The notes under the pieces are model-generated. The model had not been told where the DNA came from and ran no database searches. It was given only the letters and a program-made list of their open reading frames with translations. Positions 16,865 through 24,634 of a stretch of 64,000 nt of DNA are shown here, piece after piece (the stretch's first letter is position 1; each line of letters opens with the position of its first letter). A program made the position numbers and the translations under genes. This stretch comes from Dyadobacter frigoris (GTDB lineage Bacteria > Bacteroidota > Bacteroidia > Cytophagales > Spirosomataceae): the NCBI RefSeq assembly GCF_005280585.1, contig NZ_SZVO01000004.1, positions 124,001 to 188,000 on the forward strand. Direction: 5' to 3'.

Positions 16865-19393
16865 TCATCTCCCAAGTGAAATTAAATTTGAAAATATCCG
16901 GTAGGCTCCCGGAACACCGGCAGGTAACTGCCGGAACCAGCTCATGGTGGTATATACATAATTTCCCTTGCCATATTTGGCTATCAGGATTCCGCTGTCG
17001 AGTTTCTCACTGCCCGGATCATTGCAGGAAATCACGGCTTCATACTTTTCAGACCAGCTTTCGGGTTGGTATAAACTGCGTTCCTGCACCCAGCCGTCGA
17101 AATCTTTTTGGGTTATCTTATTTGGATAATTAAGCGCCTGGCAATCCGGTTTCAGAAAACGGACTTCCGCACCTTCCACCGTCACTCGTTTGCTTGAAAA
17201 CTTGAAAGGGTAGGGGCCGAAATCCTGCATCAAAAGTCCCTGATCAGAATTGTACTGGACAATTAAATTGCCGCCATTTTCTACATAATGCAGCAAAACC
17301 GGATTAATCACTTTCAGTCGTTCCACAATATTATAGGCCTTTACTCCAATGACAACCGCGTCATATTTTTGAAGTTTTTCATCAGAAATGTCACTGTCTT
17401 CTAATAAAACGACGTTATAGCCGATCTGTTGAAGACTGGCGGGAACAAGGTCGCCGGCTCCTTTAATATAACCGATCAATCCGTTTGTTTTGCTAATTGT
17501 AACTTTCACCACTTTGGCTTTTGCCTGCGGAAAATAAACCTGCGAAGGAATGTGGTTGTAATTGATCAAGCCCAGACTTCTGTCGTAAGCTTTATTTTCG
17601 AAACTCGCCTCTGCAATAATTTCACCCTCGCTGGCTTCCTTTGGTGGAAACAGTTGGAAATCTGCACATTGTTCCGCACCTTTTGTTTTTAGTTTAAATG
17701 CAAAAGAAGAAGGAGAGACACGCCAGCCGTCGGGAATTTTTAGTTTTATATCTCCTGCAACGTTATCTTTTCCGGCTTTAACAACCACGCTCACTTTTTT
17801 ATCAATCTGTCTGTCAAACAAATAGACCTTTTCATTAACCGAAACATAAACAGGTGGCGTTATGGCAACAGGCTGATAAACTTCTCCAAGTATCGGATCT
17901 GTTTTTTGATAAATTACCGGGATGTTATAGTGGACGAAACTTCCGGCAATATCCAGATTAAAGGTCAGTTCTGCCACCGGTTTATTTTCCGGAACGCCTC
18001 TTTCCTGTTGTTTGTCAATATTAAAAAGACCAGCAGAGCCATTTTTACGCAGCCAGTAAGGTTGTGAATACTCGGTATTTTCCGGAATTTCGATAGAATC
18101 CGAAAGTATAAAATCCTGATTATTCGCCAATTCGGAATTGATGATGGAGTCCTTCTTACCAAATGGGAAATTTATCTTTTTTATCGTAACCGGGATTGAA
18201 GAACGGTTAATTGCTTCAATCTGAAACTGCATTTTTTGTCCCGGCGTGTAGGAATTGTCTGTTGATGTAACCTGAATAAATAATCCAAGGGCATCCTGAA
18301 TCACTTTATTTAAATCCTGTAATTTTGTCTGTTTCCAGTAACCATCCGGCAGTTTTTCAAGCGCGGTTTTTATTGCCAAAAGCTGTGGGACAACCCGTGA
18401 CGGATTGGTAAGTTTGAAAGAATCTTCTGCTTCCAAAATGAGTTTGCTAACTTCCTGAGCGCCTTTTACACGTGTCCAGTCTGTGGAAACGCCATCCATT
18501 AAATCATGACCAGCTTTTTCACCTTTCACATGTTTGAAATATTCGGTCAGCGTTCCGCGGAAACCCACAGTGCCAAATCCCTGACTTCTGTGCAAACTGC
18601 GGCTTTCTGCTGCAATTTCGCCATATGATTTTCCAAGCAAAGGATTGAAACCGCCTACATCCACTTTGATATATTCTTCTGCTTCTTTTTCATCCACTTT
18701 ATCTCTTCTCTGATTCCACCACATACCTGCGTTCCAAACCAGACGTTTTGCTTTCCAAATCGGTACAAATTGCAGCTGTTCAGGAAATTTTGTAGGATCT
18801 CCTGCCTCTTCAAATGCTTCTTCAACAAGAAGGGCGGAGGCGATATGTTGCCCGTGACCTGCTCTTTCATCAGGAGGAAAACGGCTGATTATTAAATCCG
18901 GTTTAAATTTCCGGATCACCCAAACTGCATCAGAAAGGAGTTTTTCTTTGTCCCAGATCGTGAAAACTTCTTCTGCACTTTTTGAAAAACCAAAATCAAC
19001 GGCACGGGAAAAAAACTGCTGTCCGCCGTCAATTTTTCTTGCCTGCAAAAGCTCTTGGGTTCTTAATATGCCGAGATTTTCCTTCATCTCACTACCAATC
19101 ATATTCTGGCCGCCGTCACCGCGGGTCAGGGAAAAATAGGCTGTGTTATAAAGTTTTTCATTGGCCATGTAAGCTATGAGCGTAGGATTTTCATCATCCG
19201 GATGTGCTCCGAAATAAAGTACATTTCCAAGCACATTCAGTTTTTGGATGCTTTGAAGAATTTTGGAAGATGAAGGTTTATATAGCGTCTGTGCGTGCAG
19301 CTGGATGGGAGTCATAATCTGAATCAGTAAAAATCCTGTTAGCAAAAATCGTTTCATACCTGGTTGCATAAGTTTCGCATATTTATTCAGCAT
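16865..19393 (-). CDS. Exported PIG-L family deacetylase with C-terminal Rossmann-like domain
   Basis: 842 residues. A signal peptide (MKRFLLTGFLLIQIMTPIQLHAQ, from Met13) directs export. The PIG-L/LmbE zinc motif AHPDDE is at residues 63-68 and the second metal site is in DERAGHGQHIASALL near 165-180; these enzymes remove acetyl groups from N-acetylglucosaminyl substrates. The middle (about 350-640) is beta-rich and Ig-like. A region around 670-740 (YDAVVIGVKAYNIVERLKVI, then HYVENGGNLIVQYNSDQG) resembles a class-I glutamine-amidotransferase-like fold without an evident catalytic Cys. The length is far above the usual 230-280 residues of simple PIG-L proteins. It precedes the propeller-helical gene, so a joint role on an amino-sugar glycan is plausible. 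Confidence 0.88.
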   Translation of the reverse strand: MLNKYAKLMQPGMKRFLLTGFLLIQIMTPIQLHAQTLYKPSSSKILQSIQKLNVLGNVLYFGAHPDDENPTLIAYMANEKLYNTAYFSLTRGDGGQNMIGSEMKENLGILRTQELLQARKIDGGQQFFSRAVDFGFSKSAEEVFTIWDKEKLLSDAVWVIRKFKPDLIISRFPPDERAGHGQHIASALLVEEAFEEAGDPTKFPEQLQFVPIWKAKRLVWNAGMWWNQRRDKVDEKEAEEYIKVDVGGFNPLLGKSYGEIAAESRSLHRSQGFGTVGFRGTLTEYFKHVKGEKAGHDLMDGVSTDWTRVKGAQEVSKLILEAEDSFKLTNPSRVVPQLLAIKTALEKLPDGYWKQTKLQDLNKVIQDALGLFIQVTSTDNSYTPGQKMQFQIEAINRSSIPVTIKKINFPFGKKDSIINSELANNQDFILSDSIEIPENTEYSQPYWLRKNGSAGLFNIDKQQERGVPENKPVAELTFNLDIAGSFVHYNIPVIYQKTDPILGEVYQPVAITPPVYVSVNEKVYLFDRQIDKKVSVVVKAGKDNVAGDIKLKIPDGWRVSPSSFAFKLKTKGAEQCADFQLFPPKEASEGEIIAEASFENKAYDRSLGLINYNHIPSQVYFPQAKAKVVKVTISKTNGLIGYIKGAGDLVPASLQQIGYNVVLLEDSDISDEKLQKYDAVVIGVKAYNIVERLKVINPVLLHYVENGGNLIVQYNSDQGLLMQDFGPYPFKFSSKRVTVEGAEVRFLKPDCQALNYPNKITQKDFDGWVQERSLYQPESWSEKYEAVISCNDPGSEKLDSGILIAKYGKGNYVYTTMSWFRQLPAGVPGAYRIFSNLISLGR

Positions 19394-19517
19394 GAGCTGG
19401 TTTGCCCGGGTTTACACAAAGCGGAGGAAATATATTTACCGCTTTCAAGTGCAATATACTCAATTTGATTTACAGTCTATAAAGTTAATAGGATAAGTAT
19501 ATAAATTAATAAAATAA

Positions 19518-19564
19518 AAATCCCGGAGCGCAATTCCATTAAGGAAAACAGCACTCAGGGATTT
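19518..19564 (-). terminator. Possible terminator downstream of metQ
   Basis: AAATCCC (19518-19524) pairs with GGGATTT (19558-19564) around a 33-nt loop; on the minus strand the sequence runs into a T-rich stretch. Weak but correctly placed at the end of metNIQ. Confidence 0.5.
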
Positions 19565-19587
19565 CCCGATTCTGACAATATTGACTT

Positions 19588-20409
19588 TTACCAGCCTTTT
19601 ATCTGGCCTCCTTTAAATTCAGTTTCAGCTACTTTTGCTACTTCGTCAGACTGATACGCTTTCACGAAATTTTTGACTTTTTCCTGGTCTTTATTATTCT
19701 CGCGTGATACAATCAGGTTCACATATGGTGAGTCGCTGTTTTCAACCATAATACCGTCACGCTTTGCGGTTAGTCCAATTTGGCCGGCAAAAGTATTGTT
19801 GATTATGGCTATAACGACTTCTTTATCGTCCAAAGATCTTGGAAGCTGCGGAGCTTCCAGTTCCAGGATTTTCAGTGATTTTGGATTTTCAACGATGTCC
19901 GTAACCTTTGGTAATAAGCCAACGCCATCTTTCAATTTTAACAGACCGTATTTCTGTAAAAGGAGGAGGGAACGCCCCCCATTCGTCGGATCATTTGGAA
20001 TGATGATCGTACTTTCAGGTTTCAATTCTGAAATGTTTTTGATCTTTTTGGAATAACCAGCAATCGGATAAATGAACGTTTTTCCAACGATGGCCAGTTT
20101 ATATCCGCGTTGTCTGGCTTGCTCATCCAGATATGGTTTATGCTGAAATGCGTTTACATCAATATCGCCCTGATTTAATGCTTCATTTGGCATCACGTAA
20201 TCCGTAAATGCAACAAGCTCAACTTCCAGGCCATATTTCTCTTTGGCAACTTTTTGAGCAGCCTGAGCAACTTTAAATTCCGGACCGGCCGAAACACCCA
20301 CTTTTATAAAATTCGGATCTTCTTTTTTAGAGTTTCCAGAGCAACCCAAAAGTGTTATGGAAGCTGCTATCGATAAAAAGAGAGAAAGGTTTTTTAATTT
20401 AAAAAGCAT
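19588..20409 (-). CDS. metQ: Methionine ABC transporter substrate-binding lipoprotein MetQ
   Basis: 273 residues, NlpA/MetQ family. The signal peptide ends in the lipobox LLGC with the lipidated Cys at residue 23. The conserved blocks VGVSAGPEFKVAQAA, VAFTDYVMPNEALNQGDIDVNAFQHKPYLDEQ and IPNDPTNGGRSLLLLQKYG are those of MetQ, which captures D- or L-methionine and delivers it to the MetNI transporter. Third gene of metN-metI-metQ; the start lies 41 bp after metI. Homologues can bind other small amino acids, but the operon makes methionine the best call. Confidence 0.93.
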   Translation of the reverse strand: MLFKLKNLSLFLSIAASITLLGCSGNSKKEDPNFIKVGVSAGPEFKVAQAAQKVAKEKYGLEVELVAFTDYVMPNEALNQGDIDVNAFQHKPYLDEQARQRGYKLAIVGKTFIYPIAGYSKKIKNISELKPESTIIIPNDPTNGGRSLLLLQKYGLLKLKDGVGLLPKVTDIVENPKSLKILELEAPQLPRSLDDKEVVIAIINNTFAGQIGLTAKRDGIMVENSDSPYVNLIVSRENNKDQEKVKNFVKAYQSDEVAKVAETEFKGGQIKGW

Positions 20410-20450
20410 AAATTTTTATTTAAAGTATTGTTAATGAATTACATATTATG

Positions 20451-21104
20451 TTATCTGTGATCCACACTTTTTGAAATCCGGTCTCCTGAAAACTGAATTA
20501 GGAAAACCAGCAAAACGAGCAAAATCAGGACGGTATTCATGATTACAGCATCATAACCAATGTAACCATATTGATACCCTATTTGCCCCAAACCGCCGGC
20601 ACCAACTGCGCCACCCATGGCGGAGTATCCAACGAGTGTAATTAAAGTAATCGAAGCGGTATTGATAAGAGAGGGAAGTGCTTCCGGAAGTAACACTTTC
20701 CAGACAATCTGAAAAGGTGTTGCGCCCATAGCTCTCGCAGCTTCAATAAGTCCGGACGGAACTTCGATCAGGCTATTTTCCACCATTCTGGCTATAAAGG
20801 GAGCGGCTCCGATACTGAGCGGAACGAGCGCTGCACTTACGCCGATGGATGTGCCAACCAATGCTCTGGTGAAAGGTATCATCCAGACAATCAGTATTAT
20901 AAAAGGAATTGAACGGAAAATATTAACCACAATCGATAGTATGCGGTTGAAAATTTTATGTTCTAAAACCTGTCCCTTTCGTGTCAAAAAAAGAAGAATT
21001 CCGACGGGTAGTCCCATGGCAAAACCAAAAAATCCCGAGACAAAAGTCATCACCACCGTTTCCAGCGTTCCTTGCAGCACGAGGGTTGTTAATGAATCAT
21101 ACAT
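20451..21104 (-). CDS. metI: Methionine ABC transporter permease MetI
   Basis: 217 residues, typical MetI length, with five predicted membrane segments. The EAA loop that docks on the ATPase is visible as [41 protein letters not shown] is the family's C-terminal signature. The start overlaps the metN stop by 8 bp, so translation is coupled. It forms the membrane channel for methionine import with MetN. Confidence 0.94.
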   Translation of the reverse strand: MYDSLTTLVLQGTLETVVMTFVSGFFGFAMGLPVGILLFLTRKGQVLEHKIFNRILSIVVNIFRSIPFIILIVWMIPFTRALVGTSIGVSAALVPLSIGAAPFIARMVENSLIEVPSGLIEAARAMGATPFQIVWKVLLPEALPSLINTASITLITLVGYSAMGGAVGAGGLGQIGYQYGYIGYDAVIMNTVLILLVLLVFLIQFSGDRISKSVDHR

Positions 21105-22128
21105 AACCTACAATTTCTACTATAATGTGTTTATCAATAAAATAATTAATTGCGTCCTGGCAGTTTTTTGCATTTCCGGAAAGCTCGATCAGTATTACGC
21201 CAAAACTTGCTTCGCCGGCCTGATCCATTTGTGCCGTGATAATTTTTGTATCTACATTAAACAAACGGGCGGCTTGTGATAAAATCGGTTCGTCGACAGA
21301 TTTTCCGGTTAATTCCAGTTTTAATAGCGGATGCTGATTTTTTGAACTTGTAGTTTCCAACCGGTTTTTATACAAAACCGGTACTTCGATATTTAAAGAC
21401 GAAGCAATAAATTCCTTTGCAAGTTCTGTTTTAGGATGAAGAAAAATATCTCCGACTGAGCCCTGTTCGATCAGTTTGCCATTACTGATTACCGCCACGG
21501 AATCACAAATGGATTTTACCACATTCATTTCATGCGTGATCAGCAAAATCGTGATGCCAAGCCGCTCGTTAATATCCTTTAACAAATTTAAAATGGACTT
21601 TGTCGTGCCCGGATCCAATGCGCTTGTCGCTTCATCGCAAAGTAATACTTTAGGATTGCTGGCAAGTGTCCTCGCAATAGCGACCCGCTGCTTTTGTCCG
21701 CCGGAAAGATTGGCCGGATAGTCGTCCGCTTTTTCCAGAAGTCCAACCAGTTTCAATAAATCATAAACCCGTTCTTTGATCTTGTCTTTCGGCATGCCAT
21801 CCAGTTCCAGTGGGAAGGCAATATTTTCAGAGACGGTTCTGGAAGAAAGCAGATTGAAATGTTGAAAAATCATACCGATATGTCTTCTTTCCTTAGCAAG
21901 CTGCGAAGAAGCAAGATTGGTAAGATTGACGCCATCCACAATAATTTCACCCGAAGTTGGTTTTTCGAGCAAATTCACACAACGGATCAGGGTACTTTTC
22001 CCGGCTCCGGAAGTTCCTATAACACCAAAAATTTTTCCGGCTGCAACGGTTAAGGAAACGTTGGAAAGCGCATCAATTTGTTTGTCTTTTTGATAAAAAG
22101 TTTTTGTAACATTCCTTAATTCTATCAT
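21097..22128 (-). CDS. metN: Methionine ABC transporter ATP-binding protein MetN
   Basis: 343 residues. Walker [10 protein letters not shown] at 38-46, ABC signature LSGGQ at 141-145, Walker [13 protein letters not shown] from 161. The region after about residue 260 is the NIL domain (ferredoxin-like), which in MetN binds methionine and inhibits transport when the cell has enough. First gene of the operon. No SAM riboswitch of a class I could recognise precedes it; a candidate AT-rich operator lies 74-98 bp upstream. Confidence 0.95.
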   Translation of the reverse strand: MIELRNVTKTFYQKDKQIDALSNVSLTVAAGKIFGVIGTSGAGKSTLIRCVNLLEKPTSGEIIVDGVNLTNLASSQLAKERRHIGMIFQHFNLLSSRTVSENIAFPLELDGMPKDKIKERVYDLLKLVGLLEKADDYPANLSGGQKQRVAIARTLASNPKVLLCDEATSALDPGTTKSILNLLKDINERLGITILLITHEMNVVKSICDSVAVISNGKLIEQGSVGDIFLHPKTELAKEFIASSLNIEVPVLYKNRLETTSSKNQHPLLKLELTGKSVDEPILSQAARLFNVDTKIITAQMDQAGEASFGVILIELSGNAKNCQDAINYFIDKHIIVEIVGYV

Positions 22129-22201
22129 TTCTTAGCGGCAGGTCAGTGCAATAAATGGTGCAATTTAAGCAAACTTACTCTTGAAATACCTAAACTTTCG
22201 A

Positions 22202-22226
22202 TTTACTATATTAAATAAGTAGACTA
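22202..22226 (-). promoter_or_regulatory. Candidate operator upstream of metNIQ
   Basis: On the minus strand this stretch carries a GTCTA element, then about 11 nt later TAGTA, with TACT/AGTA half-sites 10 nt apart. Similar GTCTA...TAGTA/TAGAC pairs occur before the sulfatase operon (32773-32800) and at 36974-36998, but their spacings differ (6, 9 and 11 nt), so this is only a candidate. The rest of 22129-22539 has no gene; a 7-bp GC hairpin CACCGGC-AAAA-GCCGGTG (22459-22476) sits in the leader of the next plus-strand gene. Confidence 0.3.
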
Positions 22227-22539
22227 TGTTTTTTGCTTATTAATAAAACTTCGGAAAATTATATTTTCTTCATAAATCATTTTTCAAAATTGCTTTTTCG
22301 GGCTTGAAATGGCGAAATTAAAATGGCTTTGTGGTATGTAACCGGATTAGTTGTTTGAAACTCTACTGATTTTATAGAGTAATAAAATTTCATCACATAT
22401 ATTTGTCCTACGCTTAACCAGCAAATAATTAAAACCACCTTGATTAGCTTGAACATTTCACCGGCAAAAGCCGGTGGTTTGCCAGCATGCCCGGTTGATT
22501 GTCAACTATTGATTTGTCAGGTCTAATCAAAACAACGTA

Positions 22540-23808
22540 ATGAAGAAAATTACCATATCAGCCTTGTTCTTAGTTATTTCGATAAGTTTTTCATGCCGTA
22601 CAAAAATTTCTGAGGAACCTTCTGAAAAAGATGTGGAGAGAATTCATGAATCGGCCATTACGATTGATACCCACATTGATATTCGTGATGATTTTGATGC
22701 CAAAGGAAACGATGCCGGAGCAGAAACGGTGGATCAGATTGATTTATTCAAACTTGAAAAAGGACAGTTGGATATTGCTACTTTGGCACTTTTTGCAGAT
22801 CCGTTGCGACGCACACCTGAAAATATTACTCTTGCCCGGAAACAAGTGGATTCCAAACTGGCTGTGATTGAAGATTTTGTCAACAAACATCCTGATAAAC
22901 TGGAATTTATAAAATCATCGGCCGACATAGAAAAAACGGTGAAAGAGAAAAAGCATGGAATTTTACTAAGCTTTCTCAATGCGCTTTCACTGGGGAAAGA
23001 TACTTCACTTATTGAGCATTATTACAAGCAGGGAGTCCGGCTTTTTGGTTTTGCACATGCCGGAAATAACGACTGGACGGATTCTTCACGCCCCAGCGAA
23101 AGCTTTGGTGACAAACCTGACGAAGCGGGCGGTTTGACTTTAACCGGTAAACTTGCCGTTCCCATTTTAAATCGTCTGGGTATTATCATTGACGTTTCGC
23201 AGCTAAGTTCAAAGGCACTTACCCAGACATTGGAACTTAGCAAAGCACCGGTCATTGCGTCACATTCCGGTCTTAAAAGTGTGGTTGATAATACCCGGAA
23301 TCTTTCAGATGATGAATTAAAAGCAATTGCTGATAAAGGTGGTGTGGTCCACATTGTTGCTTTTGCGGCTTATCTAAAAGATACGGTCGCGTTTAAGGAA
23401 GATTATCAAAAGAAAATTTTTGAACCGCTTGGACTAAAAGCCGGAAAGGATAATCCTAAGGAAAAGCTGGATTCGGCGGGATATGCAAAGTATAAAGCTG
23501 CTTATCTGGATTTTTCCAGAAATGAGTGGAGGTATGCAACATTGTCAGAATATATCAATTCGGTAGACCGTGCTGTCAAACTGATTGGTATTGATCATGT
23601 TGGTTTCAGCTCCGATTTTAATCATGGCGGCGGTGTCAAAGGATATGCGAATGTGGGCGAGGGGCTGAACATTACAAGAGAATTGGTTAAAAGAGGTTAT
23701 TCAGAAGAAGATATTAAAAAGCTCTGGGGCGGCAATTTCATCAGAGTATTTAAGGAAGTAGAAAAACACGCTGTGCAGAAACAGTTGCTTGTCGAAGCAA
23801 AAAAGTAA
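22540..23808 (+). CDS. Membrane dipeptidase (peptidase M19), lipoprotein
   Basis: 422 residues. The N-terminal signal peptide ends with the lipobox SFSC, lipidated Cys19. M19 binuclear-zinc motifs are seen: IDTHIDI (His-x-Asp) near 46-52, LLSFLNALSLGKD with the region of the bridging Glu partly altered, LFGFAHAGNNDWTDSSR, VIASHSGLK, and DHVGFSSDFNHGG near 350. Family members hydrolyse dipeptides, including D-amino-acid-containing ones, in the cell envelope. The bridging Glu that usually appears as an IEG/LEG motif is represented here by SFLNALS, so activity should be treated cautiously. A small gene follows 38 bp downstream. Confidence 0.88.
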   Translation: MKKITISALFLVISISFSCRTKISEEPSEKDVERIHESAITIDTHIDIRDDFDAKGNDAGAETVDQIDLFKLEKGQLDIATLALFADPLRRTPENITLARKQVDSKLAVIEDFVNKHPDKLEFIKSSADIEKTVKEKKHGILLSFLNALSLGKDTSLIEHYYKQGVRLFGFAHAGNNDWTDSSRPSESFGDKPDEAGGLTLTGKLAVPILNRLGIIIDVSQLSSKALTQTLELSKAPVIASHSGLKSVVDNTRNLSDDELKAIADKGGVVHIVAFAAYLKDTVAFKEDYQKKIFEPLGLKAGKDNPKEKLDSAGYAKYKAAYLDFSRNEWRYATLSEYINSVDRAVKLIGIDHVGFSSDFNHGGGVKGYANVGEGLNITRELVKRGYSEEDIKKLWGGNFIRVFKEVEKHAVQKQLLVEAKK

Positions 23809-23846
23809 ACGACAATTTTAAACCTTCATCATAAAAAAACAAACGT

Positions 23847-24089
23847 ATGAGCACTTATCAAATCAACGTAATTTATCCAAAGACGGTCAGTCTTTACAGA
23901 ATAACGTCTCTTGTGGAATCTGTTAGTGGCACAAAAATCCAGCATCTTAATTTTACAAGCCAGGGAAAGGATTATGTAGGAACGCTGATTGTTGAAACAT
24001 CTGACAGAATTGGCTTTGCGTCCATTGTTAAATTAATGCGGGCCAGCAAAGGATTACTTTCGGTTGTTGAACATCAAAATGTAGCCTGA
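23847..24089 (+). CDS. Small hypothetical protein, possible ACT-like fold
   Basis: 80 residues, not recognised. The pattern of strands and helices (YQINVIYPK, SLYRITSLVESVSG, IQHLNFTSQGKDYVGTLIVET, IGFASIVKLMRASKGLLSVVEH) suggests a beta-alpha-beta-beta-alpha-beta arrangement like ACT or NIL regulatory domains. This is an inference from pattern only. It begins 38 bp after the dipeptidase stop and likely shares its transcript. No signal peptide. Confidence 0.65.
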   Translation: MSTYQINVIYPKTVSLYRITSLVESVSGTKIQHLNFTSQGKDYVGTLIVETSDRIGFASIVKLMRASKGLLSVVEHQNVA

Positions 24090-24125
24090 TCTAAAAGGGC
24101 CAGGCTACATTTCTTGAAAGGCTTG

Positions 24126-24500
24126 TTACCCTTTGAAAATAAAATAAACGGCCCCGACTAAAAGCGCAAATCCGATCAGGTGATTTTTTGTGAATTGCAT
24201 ATTTTTAAACACAACCACAGAAAAGATCATAAAAATGATCAGCGTAATCACTTCCTGAATTATTTTCAGCTGCACCAGAGAGAACGGGCCGCCCATTTCG
24301 GATGAGCCGATCCGGTTGGCCGGAACCTGAAAGCAATATTCAAAAAATGCCAGTCCCCAACTTAAAAGAACAATAGCCCAAAGCGGTGTGGTACCGTGTG
24401 GACCGTCTTTATTGAAAAACTTCAAATGCCCGTACCAGGCAAGTGTCATAAAAGCGTTGGAAAGAATCAGCAATCCAATCGTGTAGATGTATTTCATCAT
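24126..24500 (-). CDS. DMT family protein (DUF486)
   Basis: 124 residues with four predicted membrane helices, the size and layout of DUF486 proteins. FFEYCFQVPANRIG followed by FSLVQLKIIQEVITLIIF is the characteristic core. These are small inner-membrane proteins of the drug/metabolite transporter superfamily with no established substrate. The promoter region contains a 16-bp perfect inverted repeat. Confidence 0.92.
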   Translation of the reverse strand: MMKYIYTIGLLILSNAFMTLAWYGHLKFFNKDGPHGTTPLWAIVLLSWGLAFFEYCFQVPANRIGSSEMGGPFSLVQLKIIQEVITLIIFMIFSVVVFKNMQFTKNHLIGFALLVGAVYFIFKG

Positions 24501-24503
24501 AAT

Positions 24504-24555
24504 AATTTTAAAATGTATAAAGCAACAATTATGCCGCTATATACATTTTAAAATT
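24504..24555. repeat. 16-bp perfect inverted repeat upstream of the DUF486 gene
   Basis: AATTTTAAAATGTATA (24504-24519) is exactly reverse-complemented at 24540-24555 with a 20-nt spacer. It lies directly before the start of the minus-strand DUF486 gene and 79 bp past the stop of the TonB receptor. It may be an operator or a weak AT-rich hairpin. Confidence 0.65.
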
Positions 24556-24634
24556 GGATCGGATCCGGTATTTAAATGAAAGGTTTGTTGAAAATTTTAC
24601 ACGATTATTCGTGCAAGGTTTATGAAACTTTGGG

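Noticed and set aside
22129..22539. Possible SAM riboswitch before metN
   Set aside because: No SAM-I-type conserved core or other SAM aptamer could be recognised on the minus strand; a covariance search would be decisive.
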